This document shows positions 31,886 through 39,423 of a stretch of DNA of 40,886 nt, in pieces. The stretch lies in assembly GCA_035353855.1 (NCBI GenBank), contig DAOQAK010000039.1:1-40886 (forward strand). Reading direction: 5' to 3'. Position numbers and translations under genes: made by a program. Every line of letters begins with the position of its first letter. The stretch's first letter is position 1. The notes under the pieces are model-generated. The model saw only the letters and a list, made by a program, of their open reading frames with translations, was not told the origin of the DNA and ran no database searches. The stretch comes from Bacteroidales bacterium. Its GTDB lineage: Bacteria; Bacteroidota; Bacteroidia; Bacteroidales; CG2-30-32-10.

Positions 31886-33052
31886 TTATTTTTTTATTTT
31901 TTTTGCTTCAATGATCAGTCGTGAAAAATATATAGCAAAAGGTCTGTATGCAAGATGCGACCATTTTGAAAAAGGAACTTCTATAATCAGCATCGGTATT
32001 AAAATCATCATATGTATTACATATGTGTAGTATGTAGCATAAGGCATTCCGTAAATCCTGAAAAAATGTAAAAGTATCCCGCTAAACGCAGTTAAAAATA
32101 GCAGAATTAAAAATGTCCAATCAGAAAAATGTGTCTTCTTAGATTTTTCAATTATTTTTTTTATTCTTAAAATCGCAAAATATATGATACCTGTAATAAT
32201 TCCTGCTGTAGCGTAATATCCTAACAACCGCTGCGGATGATACCATTTATATACGTTATCCGTTTGAAACCATCCTAAAAAGCCTACAATCATTATAAAC
32301 ATCGTAACATAGGCTGTCATTAAAAACAAATGAATTAACCAATAATTATATTCTCCGCTTTTTATTTTTTCCCAGAAAGATTTTTTTTCAGCATTGCATT
32401 TTGAAAAATTCCACTGGGTAAAAAAATGAAATAAAATATTGAATAATTCTGTAAAATATAATTTTAACGGAACTTTTACATCTTTCCTTTTTAATACAAT
32501 TTTAAAAAACATGTTGACAATATTCGACAACAGAAAAAAAGACAAGAGCCCTGCCATTGACCAATCCAAAATTTCAACATTTTGCCATGGAGCAAATGTG
32601 TTAAGCTTAACACCTCCTTCAGTTGTAAGTTCTGTTGTCATCTCACCGCTATATAATATAAATAGCAATAATACTATTAAAGCAACAAAAATAATTGCAC
32701 CTAATTCCCATACTTTCGATGTATATAATTTTTTTGACAAACCTGTCCAGTCATATTTTGCAACAAGATAACGTCTGACTGACATCATAAGGTTTCCGGG
32801 GTCAGCCTGCCGTGGGCAACTTGTTGAACAATCACCGCAATAATAACATAACCATGGTTCTACAGAAGTTTGCAATTCACCTTCTAGTCCAAGCGAAGTA
32901 TAACGAATTATTTTTCTCGGAAAAGAATTATCTGCATCTGTCATAGAACATACCGCCGTACAATTACCACAGTTGTAGCAGGCATTAAAATCTTGTGCCC
33001 CGTATTTTTTTATCTCTTCAGCAAAATCAGGATTTATTTTTGCCATGTTCAT
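31886..33052 (-). CDS. qmoC: QmoC-like membrane subunit (HdrC 4Fe-4S domain fused to HdrE/DsrM-type cytochrome b)
   Basis: A 388-residue protein. The N-terminal domain has two [4Fe-4S] motifs: C25-x2-C28-x2-C31-x3-C35, and CYYCGDCSTSCP at about 69-80. The rest carries about six membrane helices (first near 118-137) with His residues suited to heme b (IHLFL, ILLHFF, VIHMMI, WSHLAYRP). This is the arrangement of QmoC, which exchanges electrons between menaquinone and the Qmo HdrA-like subunits in sulfate reducers. It overlaps the hdrA-like gene upstream by one base, so stoichiometric expression is likely. The start could also be Met3. No aprAB genes, the usual Qmo partner, are in the window. 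Confidence 0.88.
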   Translation of the reverse strand: MNMAKINPDFAEEIKKYGAQDFNACYNCGNCTAVCSMTDADNSFPRKIIRYTSLGLEGELQTSVEPWLCYYCGDCSTSCPRQADPGNLMMSVRRYLVAKYDWTGLSKKLYTSKVWELGAIIFVALIVLLLFILYSGEMTTELTTEGGVKLNTFAPWQNVEILDWSMAGLLSFFLLSNIVNMFFKIVLKRKDVKVPLKLYFTELFNILFHFFTQWNFSKCNAEKKSFWEKIKSGEYNYWLIHLFLMTAYVTMFIMIVGFLGWFQTDNVYKWYHPQRLLGYYATAGIITGIIYFAILRIKKIIEKSKKTHFSDWTFLILLFLTAFSGILLHFFRIYGMPYATYYTYVIHMMILIPMLIIEVPFSKWSHLAYRPFAIYFSRLIIEAKKIKK

Positions 33053-35247
33053 TAATTTTTCTGTTTGTATAAATGATACGTTTCTTTTTTATCCAACCCT
33101 GCCGACTCAACAATACTGTATTTATTCATCGTCATTAAATGATAAGTAACCAAGTCATTATTTATCTCCAGCTCTTTTGAAATTTCAGGAATGGTCTTGG
33201 GCTTTTCATTTATCGATTGCAAAATTTGTTTCCATATTTGCGGGTATTCTTTCATGGTTACTGCACCTTCTGCCTGCACTTCTTCTTCGCCCGATTTTTC
33301 TTTCAATTCAATTTTTTGCATGAAGCCATCAATCATCGATTCAATTTCATCATTGGTGTATTGAGCGATCTGAATAGCATCAACAGGACAAACGGGAGCG
33401 CATATTCCGCAACCTGTACACGAAGCCATGTTCACCGATGCGATATTTTTCCCTTCGGCTTTTATTTCTTTAAGCGCATCGTATTCACACACTTCAGCAC
33501 ATTTACCACACCACACGCAAATATCTTTATCAACTGTTGCAACAATCGGATCGAGTGATATTCTTCCGCTCTTTATCAATGCATTTATTTTTGCAGAAGC
33601 AGCCAATGATGATTGAACTGATTCGGAAACATTTTTTGGCCCCTGGCATGAACCACCAATGAATACACCTTTTATAACGGTTTCAACAGGTTTTAATTTC
33701 GGATGAATCTCATTAAAGAACTTATCGTTACCAATCGGAATCTTTAATATTTCCGCTAAAGAAGAGCTATCGGAACGCGAGACCATTCCTGTAACCAGAA
33801 CGACCAAATCGGTTTCCAGTTCCAGTTCTTTTTTAGTTGTAATATAATCCTTAACCTTTACAACCAGCTTATTCCCGTTCATTTCAACTACCGGAGGTTC
33901 TTTCTCATCAAACCTTAAATACACATCACCCTGTTTTGACGATTTCTCAAAAAGTATTTCCTGTTTCCCGTATGTCCTGATATCACGATAAAAATGAAAT
34001 GCCCTTACATCTTTATATTTTTCTTTTAACTGTAATGACGTGTGAATGGTTGAAGTACAGCAGAATCTTGAACAATACTTGTTTTTCCCCTTGCTCTGGC
34101 GGTTTCCAACGCAATAGATAAATGCAACACTACGAACTTTTTTATTATTATAAATTAAAGTTTCCGGATTCAATTCCATCAATCTTTTCAGTTCAGGCAG
34201 CGTGATTACTCCGTTTAATTTTTTATAACCGAATTCGTTTTCTTCAGGTTGATAAGTATCCACGCCTGTTGTAACAAGCACCGAACCTGCGTTAAGTGTT
34301 AACGTTTCATCTGGTTGATAAATATCAATGCAAGAAGAAAATTTTTTCAAAAATTCTTTTTCATTTTTTAATGCTTCTGCATCAACAACGTATTTATCTG
34401 GTAATGCTTCAGGATAATTTTTATAAATTGCTTTTCTCCTGGTTAGCCCGTAATTAAAGACATCAGGAACTTCAACACTGCATTCGGAAATTGCCTGGTT
34501 CAATAATTTTTCATCCGCTTTTTCATTAATAAAACGAGGTTTTATTTTTATTGAAACATTAAAGTTTCCAAGACTTCCAGAGATTTTTTCAAGTGTTGCA
34601 CCGGTAAATAAAGTAATTTTATTCAGCGATTTAATTTCGTTATAAAGTTGTTCAACCAATTGTTTTCCTTTCTGGTTGGTCATAAACAATTCACCTGACT
34701 GTGCTACTCTCCCTCCAACAAAAAAATCTTTTTCAACCAAGAAAACATCATTACCCATTTTTGCAAGATCAATAGCAGCGCGCATTCCAGAAACACCGGC
34801 ACCAACAATAACTACAGCTTTCTTAGCATCAATCACAATATTTTCCAATGCTTTTGAACGAGCAACACGTTTTATTCCGGCACGTATCAACCCTACTGCT
34901 TTCTTTGTTGCATCAAGTGGATGGTCGGAATGAGGCCATGAACATTGTTCACGAATATTCACCTGGACATAGTTGAATGGGTTTAATCCCGCTCTCTGCG
35001 CAACACCGCGGAATGTATGTAAATGCAGTTTGGGCGAACATGAAGCAACAACAATCGAATCAAGATTCTTATCCCTGATATCGTTTATCATTTCTTTCTG
35101 ATTTGAATCGGCGCATGCAAACATCACATTCTTTGCGATCACAACGCCATCTTCATCTTTCATCATTTCGCTGAGTTGTTCAACATCCACATAATCGGAA
35201 ATGTTGCCCCCGCAATGACAGATATATACTCCTATTCGTTCTTTCAT
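33052..35247 (-). CDS. HdrA-like FAD/iron-sulfur subunit with C-terminal winged-helix domain (QmoB/QmoA-like)
   Basis: Read from ATG at 35247 (MKERIGVYICHCGGNIS; 731 residues). An upstream in-frame ATG at 35292 would begin inside a repeat hairpin and is rejected. Order: N-terminal HdrA domain with CHCGG, FACAD and VASCSPKLHLHTFRG; Rossmann FAD motif VVIVGAGVSGMRAA (about 150-163); a Cys-rich YCSRFCCTSTIH segment; flavin GTxxGVFIGGSCQGPK; two [4Fe-4S] motifs (CVWCGKCAEVCEYDA and CTGCGICAPVCPVDA, about 585-630); and finally a 65-residue winged-helix-like domain (PKTIPEISKELEINNDLVTY then HLMTMNKYSIVES). HdrA proteins are flavin-based electron-transfer hubs. The C-terminal DNA-binding-type fold replaces the MvhD domain usual in QmoB and is unusual. 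Confidence 0.88.
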   Translation of the reverse strand: MKERIGVYICHCGGNISDYVDVEQLSEMMKDEDGVVIAKNVMFACADSNQKEMINDIRDKNLDSIVVASCSPKLHLHTFRGVAQRAGLNPFNYVQVNIREQCSWPHSDHPLDATKKAVGLIRAGIKRVARSKALENIVIDAKKAVVIVGAGVSGMRAAIDLAKMGNDVFLVEKDFFVGGRVAQSGELFMTNQKGKQLVEQLYNEIKSLNKITLFTGATLEKISGSLGNFNVSIKIKPRFINEKADEKLLNQAISECSVEVPDVFNYGLTRRKAIYKNYPEALPDKYVVDAEALKNEKEFLKKFSSCIDIYQPDETLTLNAGSVLVTTGVDTYQPEENEFGYKKLNGVITLPELKRLMELNPETLIYNNKKVRSVAFIYCVGNRQSKGKNKYCSRFCCTSTIHTSLQLKEKYKDVRAFHFYRDIRTYGKQEILFEKSSKQGDVYLRFDEKEPPVVEMNGNKLVVKVKDYITTKKELELETDLVVLVTGMVSRSDSSSLAEILKIPIGNDKFFNEIHPKLKPVETVIKGVFIGGSCQGPKNVSESVQSSLAASAKINALIKSGRISLDPIVATVDKDICVWCGKCAEVCEYDALKEIKAEGKNIASVNMASCTGCGICAPVCPVDAIQIAQYTNDEIESMIDGFMQKIELKEKSGEEEVQAEGAVTMKEYPQIWKQILQSINEKPKTIPEISKELEINNDLVTYHLMTMNKYSIVESAGLDKKETYHLYKQKN

Positions 35248-35266
35248 CTTTACTTCATTATATTTT

Positions 35267-35348
35267 TTACCACTAAGACACTTAGAACACATAGAAACAC
35301 TAAGAAATTTCTCAGTGTAACTTAGTGAACTTAGTGTCTAAGTGGTTA
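35267..35348. repeat. 82-nt imperfect palindrome between the two hdrA genes
   Basis: Outer arms 35267-35285 and 35330-35348 match at 16 of 19 positions (TTACCACTAAGACACTTAG versus the inverse of CTTAGTGTCTAAGTGGTTA). The centre, CACTAAGAAATTTCTCAGTG, is itself nearly palindromic. The right arm overlaps the last codons and stop of the upstream hdrA gene (stop 35338-35340). It resembles the 'CCACTAAGACACTAAG' intergenic repeats of Bacteroidetes (recollection). As RNA it would form a long hairpin inside the operon transcript. Confidence 0.75.
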
Positions 35349-38118
35349 CATTTTGAGTTTCATTATTCGACATTAAATAACTTGTTACTTCGCTTGCTGC
35401 GCAGCCTGCCGACAAAATTGAATCGGGAATATCTTTTGGGCCGGATGCAGCGCCTGCCACAAAAACCCCATCAATACTGGTGTTTGATGGCCTCAATAAT
35501 TCATCAGGCTGTTTCACAAAATTGTAATCATCAAGCTCAAGCTTTTGATTGGTGAACATTTTCGGAATTTCCTTATTCGGTAAAACACCAACCGACAGAA
35601 CAACCAAATCGTGCTTTGCCTCTTTAACAATACCAGTGGCAATATCTTCATAACGCAATATCAAATCGCCGCTTTTATCATCCTTCTCTTTTATACGCGC
35701 AATTTTTCCTTTCACAAAATTCACTCCCATTCCTTTCGACTGCATGAAAAATTCTTCATAACCTTTTCCGAAAGCACGAATGTCGATGTAGTATATAGTG
35801 ATGTCAGCAAGTGGTAAAGCGCCCATCAGCAATTGTGCCTGTTTAATAGAATACATGCAACAGATTTGTGAACATATAGGATTATTGGCACATTCTGCGC
35901 TACATGCTTTATTCTCCATGCTCGAATCGCGCGAACCTGTACATAAAACATAAGCAATATTATCGGGAACTTTTCCATCACCCGGCCGAAGAACGCCGTT
36001 ATACGGGCGAGTTGGAGCAATCAATCGTTCCATCTGCATAGAGTCGATCACATTCGGAAATTTTGAATAACCGTATTCCGGTTTACCTTCAGGTTTGAAT
36101 AACTGGTAACCTGTTGTAACAACCACTGAGCTTGCATTAATATTCGCAATTTCTTTTTTCTGTGAGAAGTCAATCGCATTTGCCGGACATGCCGAAACAC
36201 ACTGGTGGCATTCCCTGCAATTGCTGCAATCCAGGCAACGCTGCGAACTTTTCAAAACTTCTTCTTCGGAATAAGTAATTTCAATATCCTTAAAATCTTT
36301 TATTCGTTCTTCAACCGTTCTGAACTTTTCTTTCAATGCTGGAAGAAACTTAATATCTTTTCTCTGAAGAACTTTATTTTTATCAACAGCAGGAAGCTTG
36401 TCGCCAAATTCAAATGATTCAGGGTTTTCATCATTTAAAAATTTATCAATGTAGAATGCAGCTCTTTTGCCCTGACCCGCTGCTTCAATAATTGTAGAAG
36501 TCCCGGTAACACCATCACCTCCGGCAAATATTTTTTTATTGGAAGTCTGTAATGTTTTTTCATTCACCTTAATGGTGCCGCCTTTTTTCAGTTCCAATGT
36601 TTTTGCAAAATCTGTGGTGGAAGGTTGAAGACCGATTGCTTCAATAACAAAATCCACATCTTCAAAATACTCGGAACCTGCAATAGGCACAGGCCTTCTG
36701 CGACCGCTTTCATCAGGTTTCTCAAGTTGCATTTTCACCAACTGAACTTTTTTCACAACACCATTTTCACCAAAGAATTTAACAGGATTTCGTAATAATA
36801 AAAGTTCTGCGCCTTCTTCTTCAGCTTCTTTTATTTCGGGTGCAAAGCATGGCATCTCCTCACGACTACGACGATATACAATGGTAACTTTTTCAGCGCC
36901 CAGTCGTAATGATGTTCTTGCAGCATCCATAGCAGTATTGCCGCCACCAATCACCATTACTTTTTTTACTTGCAGGTTTTCTTTTTTTCCGATGTTTGCT
37001 TCCCTTAGAAAATCAAGGCATGAAACGATGCCTTTCAGCTCAGAACCTTCAACGCCAAGTTTGCTTGTATCATGAGTACCCACAGAAACAAATACACTAT
37101 CGAAGCCTTCATTCAATAATGATTCTATATCCGTAATTTTTTTATTCACTTCATATTCCACGTAAAGTGCAAGAATATTTTTCACATCGCGCTCAACAAT
37201 TTTTTTCGGAAGACGATATTCAGGAAGGGTAAGCATAAGCATACCACCCAACACCGGTGCGGCTTCAAATATTTTAACATCATGACCTTTCAATGCCAGG
37301 TGATATGCGGCTGTCAGGCCGGCAGGACCTGAACCAATCACAGCAACTTTCCTTCCCGATTTTGTTTCAATGATTTTTTTCTGTGGCTCTGGATATTTCT
37401 CATAGTAATAATCGGTGAAAAATCTTTTTATTCTTCTGATATCGACAGGTGCTTCGAGACTTCCCCTTGTACATGCGCTCTGACAAGGCGCATAACATGC
37501 GCGACCTAAACTTCCGGGCAAAGGAATATCTTCCAAATGAAGTTTCATCGCATCTTCATACTGACCGTTTCTCACCAACGAAATATATCCGTATGGTTTA
37601 ACACCACCGGGACATTCATTGATACAAGGTGCCGAAACATCCTGCCTGTCGATAGTTGCAATACGGGGATTGGCAAGGCTAAACGGGATGTAAGCAACTT
37701 TTCTTCCAGCAAGATTGCAGTTGTATTCATCGTTACGTATCTCGGGACAAGCTACTTCGCACTGCTGACAGCCTGTACAATTTTCCTGAACAACATAGCG
37801 CGGATTCTTTGTCACCTGAACTTTAAAATCTTTTCCTTCTTTTTTAATATCATCAATCTCGCTGTTCAGCATTAATGTAATATTGGGATGACGCGCCGTT
37901 TCAGACATTTTAGGTGTAGTGATACAGGCAGCACAATCGAGGGTCGGAAAAACTTTACTGAGCTGTATCATCTTTCCACCAATCGACAAGGCTTTATCAA
38001 CAAGCAATACCTTGTAATCCATTTCGGCAAGATTCAAAGCAGTTTCCTGTCCGGCAATACCACCGCCTATTACCAGTGCATCGTATGTTTTGTTTTTATC
38101 AGGCATATCGGGAAACAT
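35338..38118 (-). CDS. HdrA-like subunit with inserted GltD/NfnB-type NAD(P)H oxidoreductase module
   Basis: A 926-residue fusion; Met5 is an equally good start. Order: HdrA FAD motif VIGGGIAGQETALNLAEM (16-33) and the LDCAACIT Cys (C62, C65); [4Fe-4S] C114/C117/C120/C124; GltD N-terminal cluster Cys C165, C169, C208, C212, C216; second FAD motif VAVIGSGPAGLTAA (258-271) with LGGMLMLTLPEYRLPK; NAD(P)H motif MVIGGGNTAMDAARTSLRLG (about 387-406) with VYRRSREEMP, the Arg-rich loop of NADPH-type GltD; FAGGDGVTGTSTIIEAAGQG; another Cys cluster CLDCSNCRECHQCVSACP (about 627-645); and the HdrA C-terminal half with CSAECANNPICSQICCMYS and VFVAGAASGPKDIP. It can plausibly take electrons from NAD(P)H into the Hdr/Qmo-like complex, perhaps by flavin bifurcation. 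The last residues (VTT) come from a repeat. Confidence 0.9.
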   Translation of the reverse strand: MFPDMPDKNKTYDALVIGGGIAGQETALNLAEMDYKVLLVDKALSIGGKMIQLSKVFPTLDCAACITTPKMSETARHPNITLMLNSEIDDIKKEGKDFKVQVTKNPRYVVQENCTGCQQCEVACPEIRNDEYNCNLAGRKVAYIPFSLANPRIATIDRQDVSAPCINECPGGVKPYGYISLVRNGQYEDAMKLHLEDIPLPGSLGRACYAPCQSACTRGSLEAPVDIRRIKRFFTDYYYEKYPEPQKKIIETKSGRKVAVIGSGPAGLTAAYHLALKGHDVKIFEAAPVLGGMLMLTLPEYRLPKKIVERDVKNILALYVEYEVNKKITDIESLLNEGFDSVFVSVGTHDTSKLGVEGSELKGIVSCLDFLREANIGKKENLQVKKVMVIGGGNTAMDAARTSLRLGAEKVTIVYRRSREEMPCFAPEIKEAEEEGAELLLLRNPVKFFGENGVVKKVQLVKMQLEKPDESGRRRPVPIAGSEYFEDVDFVIEAIGLQPSTTDFAKTLELKKGGTIKVNEKTLQTSNKKIFAGGDGVTGTSTIIEAAGQGKRAAFYIDKFLNDENPESFEFGDKLPAVDKNKVLQRKDIKFLPALKEKFRTVEERIKDFKDIEITYSEEEVLKSSQRCLDCSNCRECHQCVSACPANAIDFSQKKEIANINASSVVVTTGYQLFKPEGKPEYGYSKFPNVIDSMQMERLIAPTRPYNGVLRPGDGKVPDNIAYVLCTGSRDSSMENKACSAECANNPICSQICCMYSIKQAQLLMGALPLADITIYYIDIRAFGKGYEEFFMQSKGMGVNFVKGKIARIKEKDDKSGDLILRYEDIATGIVKEAKHDLVVLSVGVLPNKEIPKMFTNQKLELDDYNFVKQPDELLRPSNTSIDGVFVAGAASGPKDIPDSILSAGCAASEVTSYLMSNNETQNVTT

Positions 38119-38157
38119 TTATACTATTCTTTTAACACATATTTTTTTATACATCTT

Positions 38158-38276
38158 TTGGGCTAAAGCCCATTCAATAGTTTTCAAATCATCCACGACC
38201 TGAAGGTCATGGCAATTCTATTATCCACGACTTTTAAGTCGTGGTAATCAAAATCTCAAAAAATGGCTTTAGCCAA
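38158..38276. repeat. nested palindromic element (TGGGCTAAAGCCCA / CCACGAC family) between mvhD-like and hdrA
   Basis: Four hairpins in order: TGGGCT-AA-AGCCCA (38159-38172), CCACGACC-TGAA-GGTCATGG (38193-38212, one mismatch), CCACGACTT-TT-AAGTCGTGG (38225-38244, perfect 9 bp) and TGGCT-TT-AGCCA (38264-38275). The first and last form an outer pair, the middle two an inner pair. No gene is present. Similar 'GGCTAAAGCC' and 'CCACGACC..GGTCGTGG' units recur in Bacteroidetes genomes (recollection, not searched). Confidence 0.8.
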
Positions 38277-38286
38277 AATATCCTCA

Positions 38287-38715
38287 TTATATATTTTTTC
38301 CTTTTTCATTTTCAACACTTCCCAGGTCAAATAAAATTTTACTAAAATTTTCCATGTGGCTTGCAAATGGCTCAGCACATACAGAACAGATTGCCGCCAT
38401 ACGAATTCGTTTCGGACTGATATTTTTTTCTTTCATCATGGTTTGTGAATCGGTAATTATTTTATTGGTATGCTCTGCACATTTAGGACTGAAGGAACAT
38501 TCATGACCATCGGCAGCAATGAACACACCGTCAAATCCACGTTCAAAAGCATGTAATATCCATTTGGGTTTTATCCCCGACGAACATGGCATACTTATCA
38601 CATACACCGATGGCGAATAATGAATCTTTCTCAACCCCGCCTGGTCAATACCCGGGTCGGAAATTTTATCGGTTGAAAACACCAGTATTTTCGGTCTGAA
38701 TGTTTGGTTTTCCAT
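38287..38715 (-). CDS. MvhD/FlpD-like hydrogenase iron-sulfur subunit
   Basis: A 142-residue protein of the MvhD family, which carries a [2Fe-2S] cluster and links HdrA to its electron donor. VYVISMPCSSGIKPKWILHA (C44) and FERGFDGVFIAADGHECSFS (C73, then C79) match the family core, and C110-x2-C113 lie near the end. The usual N-terminal CxxC (CNWC) of methanogen MvhD is missing: the start reads ILVFSTDKISDPGIDQAGLR. Five Cys remain, enough for one cluster. It lies upstream of the HdrA-GltD gene in the same operon, separated by a palindromic element, and is probably its partner subunit. Confidence 0.85.
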   Translation of the reverse strand: MENQTFRPKILVFSTDKISDPGIDQAGLRKIHYSPSVYVISMPCSSGIKPKWILHAFERGFDGVFIAADGHECSFSPKCAEHTNKIITDSQTMMKEKNISPKRIRMAAICSVCAEPFASHMENFSKILFDLGSVENEKGKNI

Positions 38716-38810
38716 AACTAAAAATTAATATAATTCAATAGTTTCAAAATAATATTTTTGTGTAAACTAATGTAGACTCTTATTATTCAATGAAGCTAAT
38801 CACGATAAAT

Positions 38811-39022
38811 ATGCCGTAGGCATAACAGCTTGGTAAAAAAATAATAACTTAAAAATGATGTGCTGTAGGCACAACCCTTGCATAGCCCACATTTCGCTCA
38901 TTATTCATGTTAATGAATATCTACTTTCATGATTTTTCGAATATGATAAATCGATAGTACCTACGGTACATTATATATTAAAGTGATTTCATTTTTACCA
39001 AGCTTATGTCCCTATCGGGACA
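38811..39022 (-). repeat. multi-palindrome intergenic element, copy 2
   Basis: In inverse orientation to copy 1 (7264-7440). On the plus strand: ATGCC-GTA-GGCAT (38811-38823), CAGCTTGGTAAAAAA (from 38826), GTGC-TGTAG-GCAC (38860-38872), GTACC-TAC-GGTAC (38957-38969), TTTTTACCAAGC (38992-39003) and TGTCCC-TATC-GGGACA (39007-39022). Order and motifs equal those of copy 1 read on the other strand; the spacers differ in sequence and length (212 versus 177 bases). It fills most of the 331-base gap between tusA and the mvhD-like gene. Confidence 0.8.
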
Positions 39023-39046
39023 AAAGAATACTATCAGTTCCAATAC

Positions 39047-39298
39047 TTACGCTTTCTTCAAAAACAATCTTGAATAACTGTCTTCTTCGATAATTCCAAG
39101 AAATTCGTGTTCCATTTTTTCACACCATTTCGGAATATCATGTTTAGTACCTTCGTCGGATGATAATATTTCCATTATCTCACCCGATTCAATTTCACCT
39201 ATCGCTTTCTTAGCTGCTAATAATGGCCCGGGACAAGCAGTTCCGCGTGCATCAACAATTTTATTTGCGTTCAGATTTTTTAATTCTTCTGTTGTCAT
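39047..39298 (-). CDS. tusA: TusA-family sulfur carrier
   Basis: An 83-residue TusA/SirA-like protein. The sulfur-carrying Cys is C22 in ARGTACPGPLL, the CPxP motif of the family, and the beta-alpha fold continues with GEIMEILSSDEGTKHDIPKW (DxGTxxDIP motif). TusA proteins receive sulfane sulfur as a persulfide and hand it on. A second Cys (WCEKMEH) is conserved in many relatives. It lies behind dsrE2 in the same operon. With no tusBCD or thiouridylase nearby, its partner is more likely DsrE2 and the Hdr complex than tRNA thiolation (inference). Confidence 0.93.
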   Translation of the reverse strand: MTTEELKNLNANKIVDARGTACPGPLLAAKKAIGEIESGEIMEILSSDEGTKHDIPKWCEKMEHEFLGIIEEDSYSRLFLKKA

Positions 39299-39369
39299 TT
39301 TTATTTCTCCTTTAAACTTTTTAATTATTTTTTTATTAAAAGATTTTAAAGATTAGCTTAACCATTTTT

Positions 39370-39420
39370 CAATCTTTCTAATCTTTTCAATCTTTTTAAT
39401 CTTTTTAATCTTTTTAATTT
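39370..39420. repeat. 9-bp short tandem repeat between dsrE2 and tusA
   Basis: Units of YAATCTTTT(C) with 9-base period: 39370, 39379, 39388, 39397, 39406 and a partial one at 39415, ending just before the dsrE2 stop (39424-39426). There is minor variation (C or T at the unit start). On the coding strand it reads GATTAAAAA repeated. Slippage could vary the intergenic spacing. Confidence 0.7.
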
Positions 39421-39423
39421 CTT

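Noticed and set aside
35248..35292. Upstream ATG extending the second hdrA by 15 residues (MCSKCLSGKKYNEV)
   Set aside because: It lies in the palindromic repeat; homologous HdrA N-termini begin at MKERIGVYICHCGG, so the extra Cys pair is not a real motif.
31886..38715. Classical sulfate-reduction Qmo-Apr locus
   Set aside because: QmoC-like and HdrA-like genes are present, but no aprA, aprB, sat or dsrAB is in the window, and the HdrA proteins carry GltD and winged-helix modules that classical QmoA/B lack.
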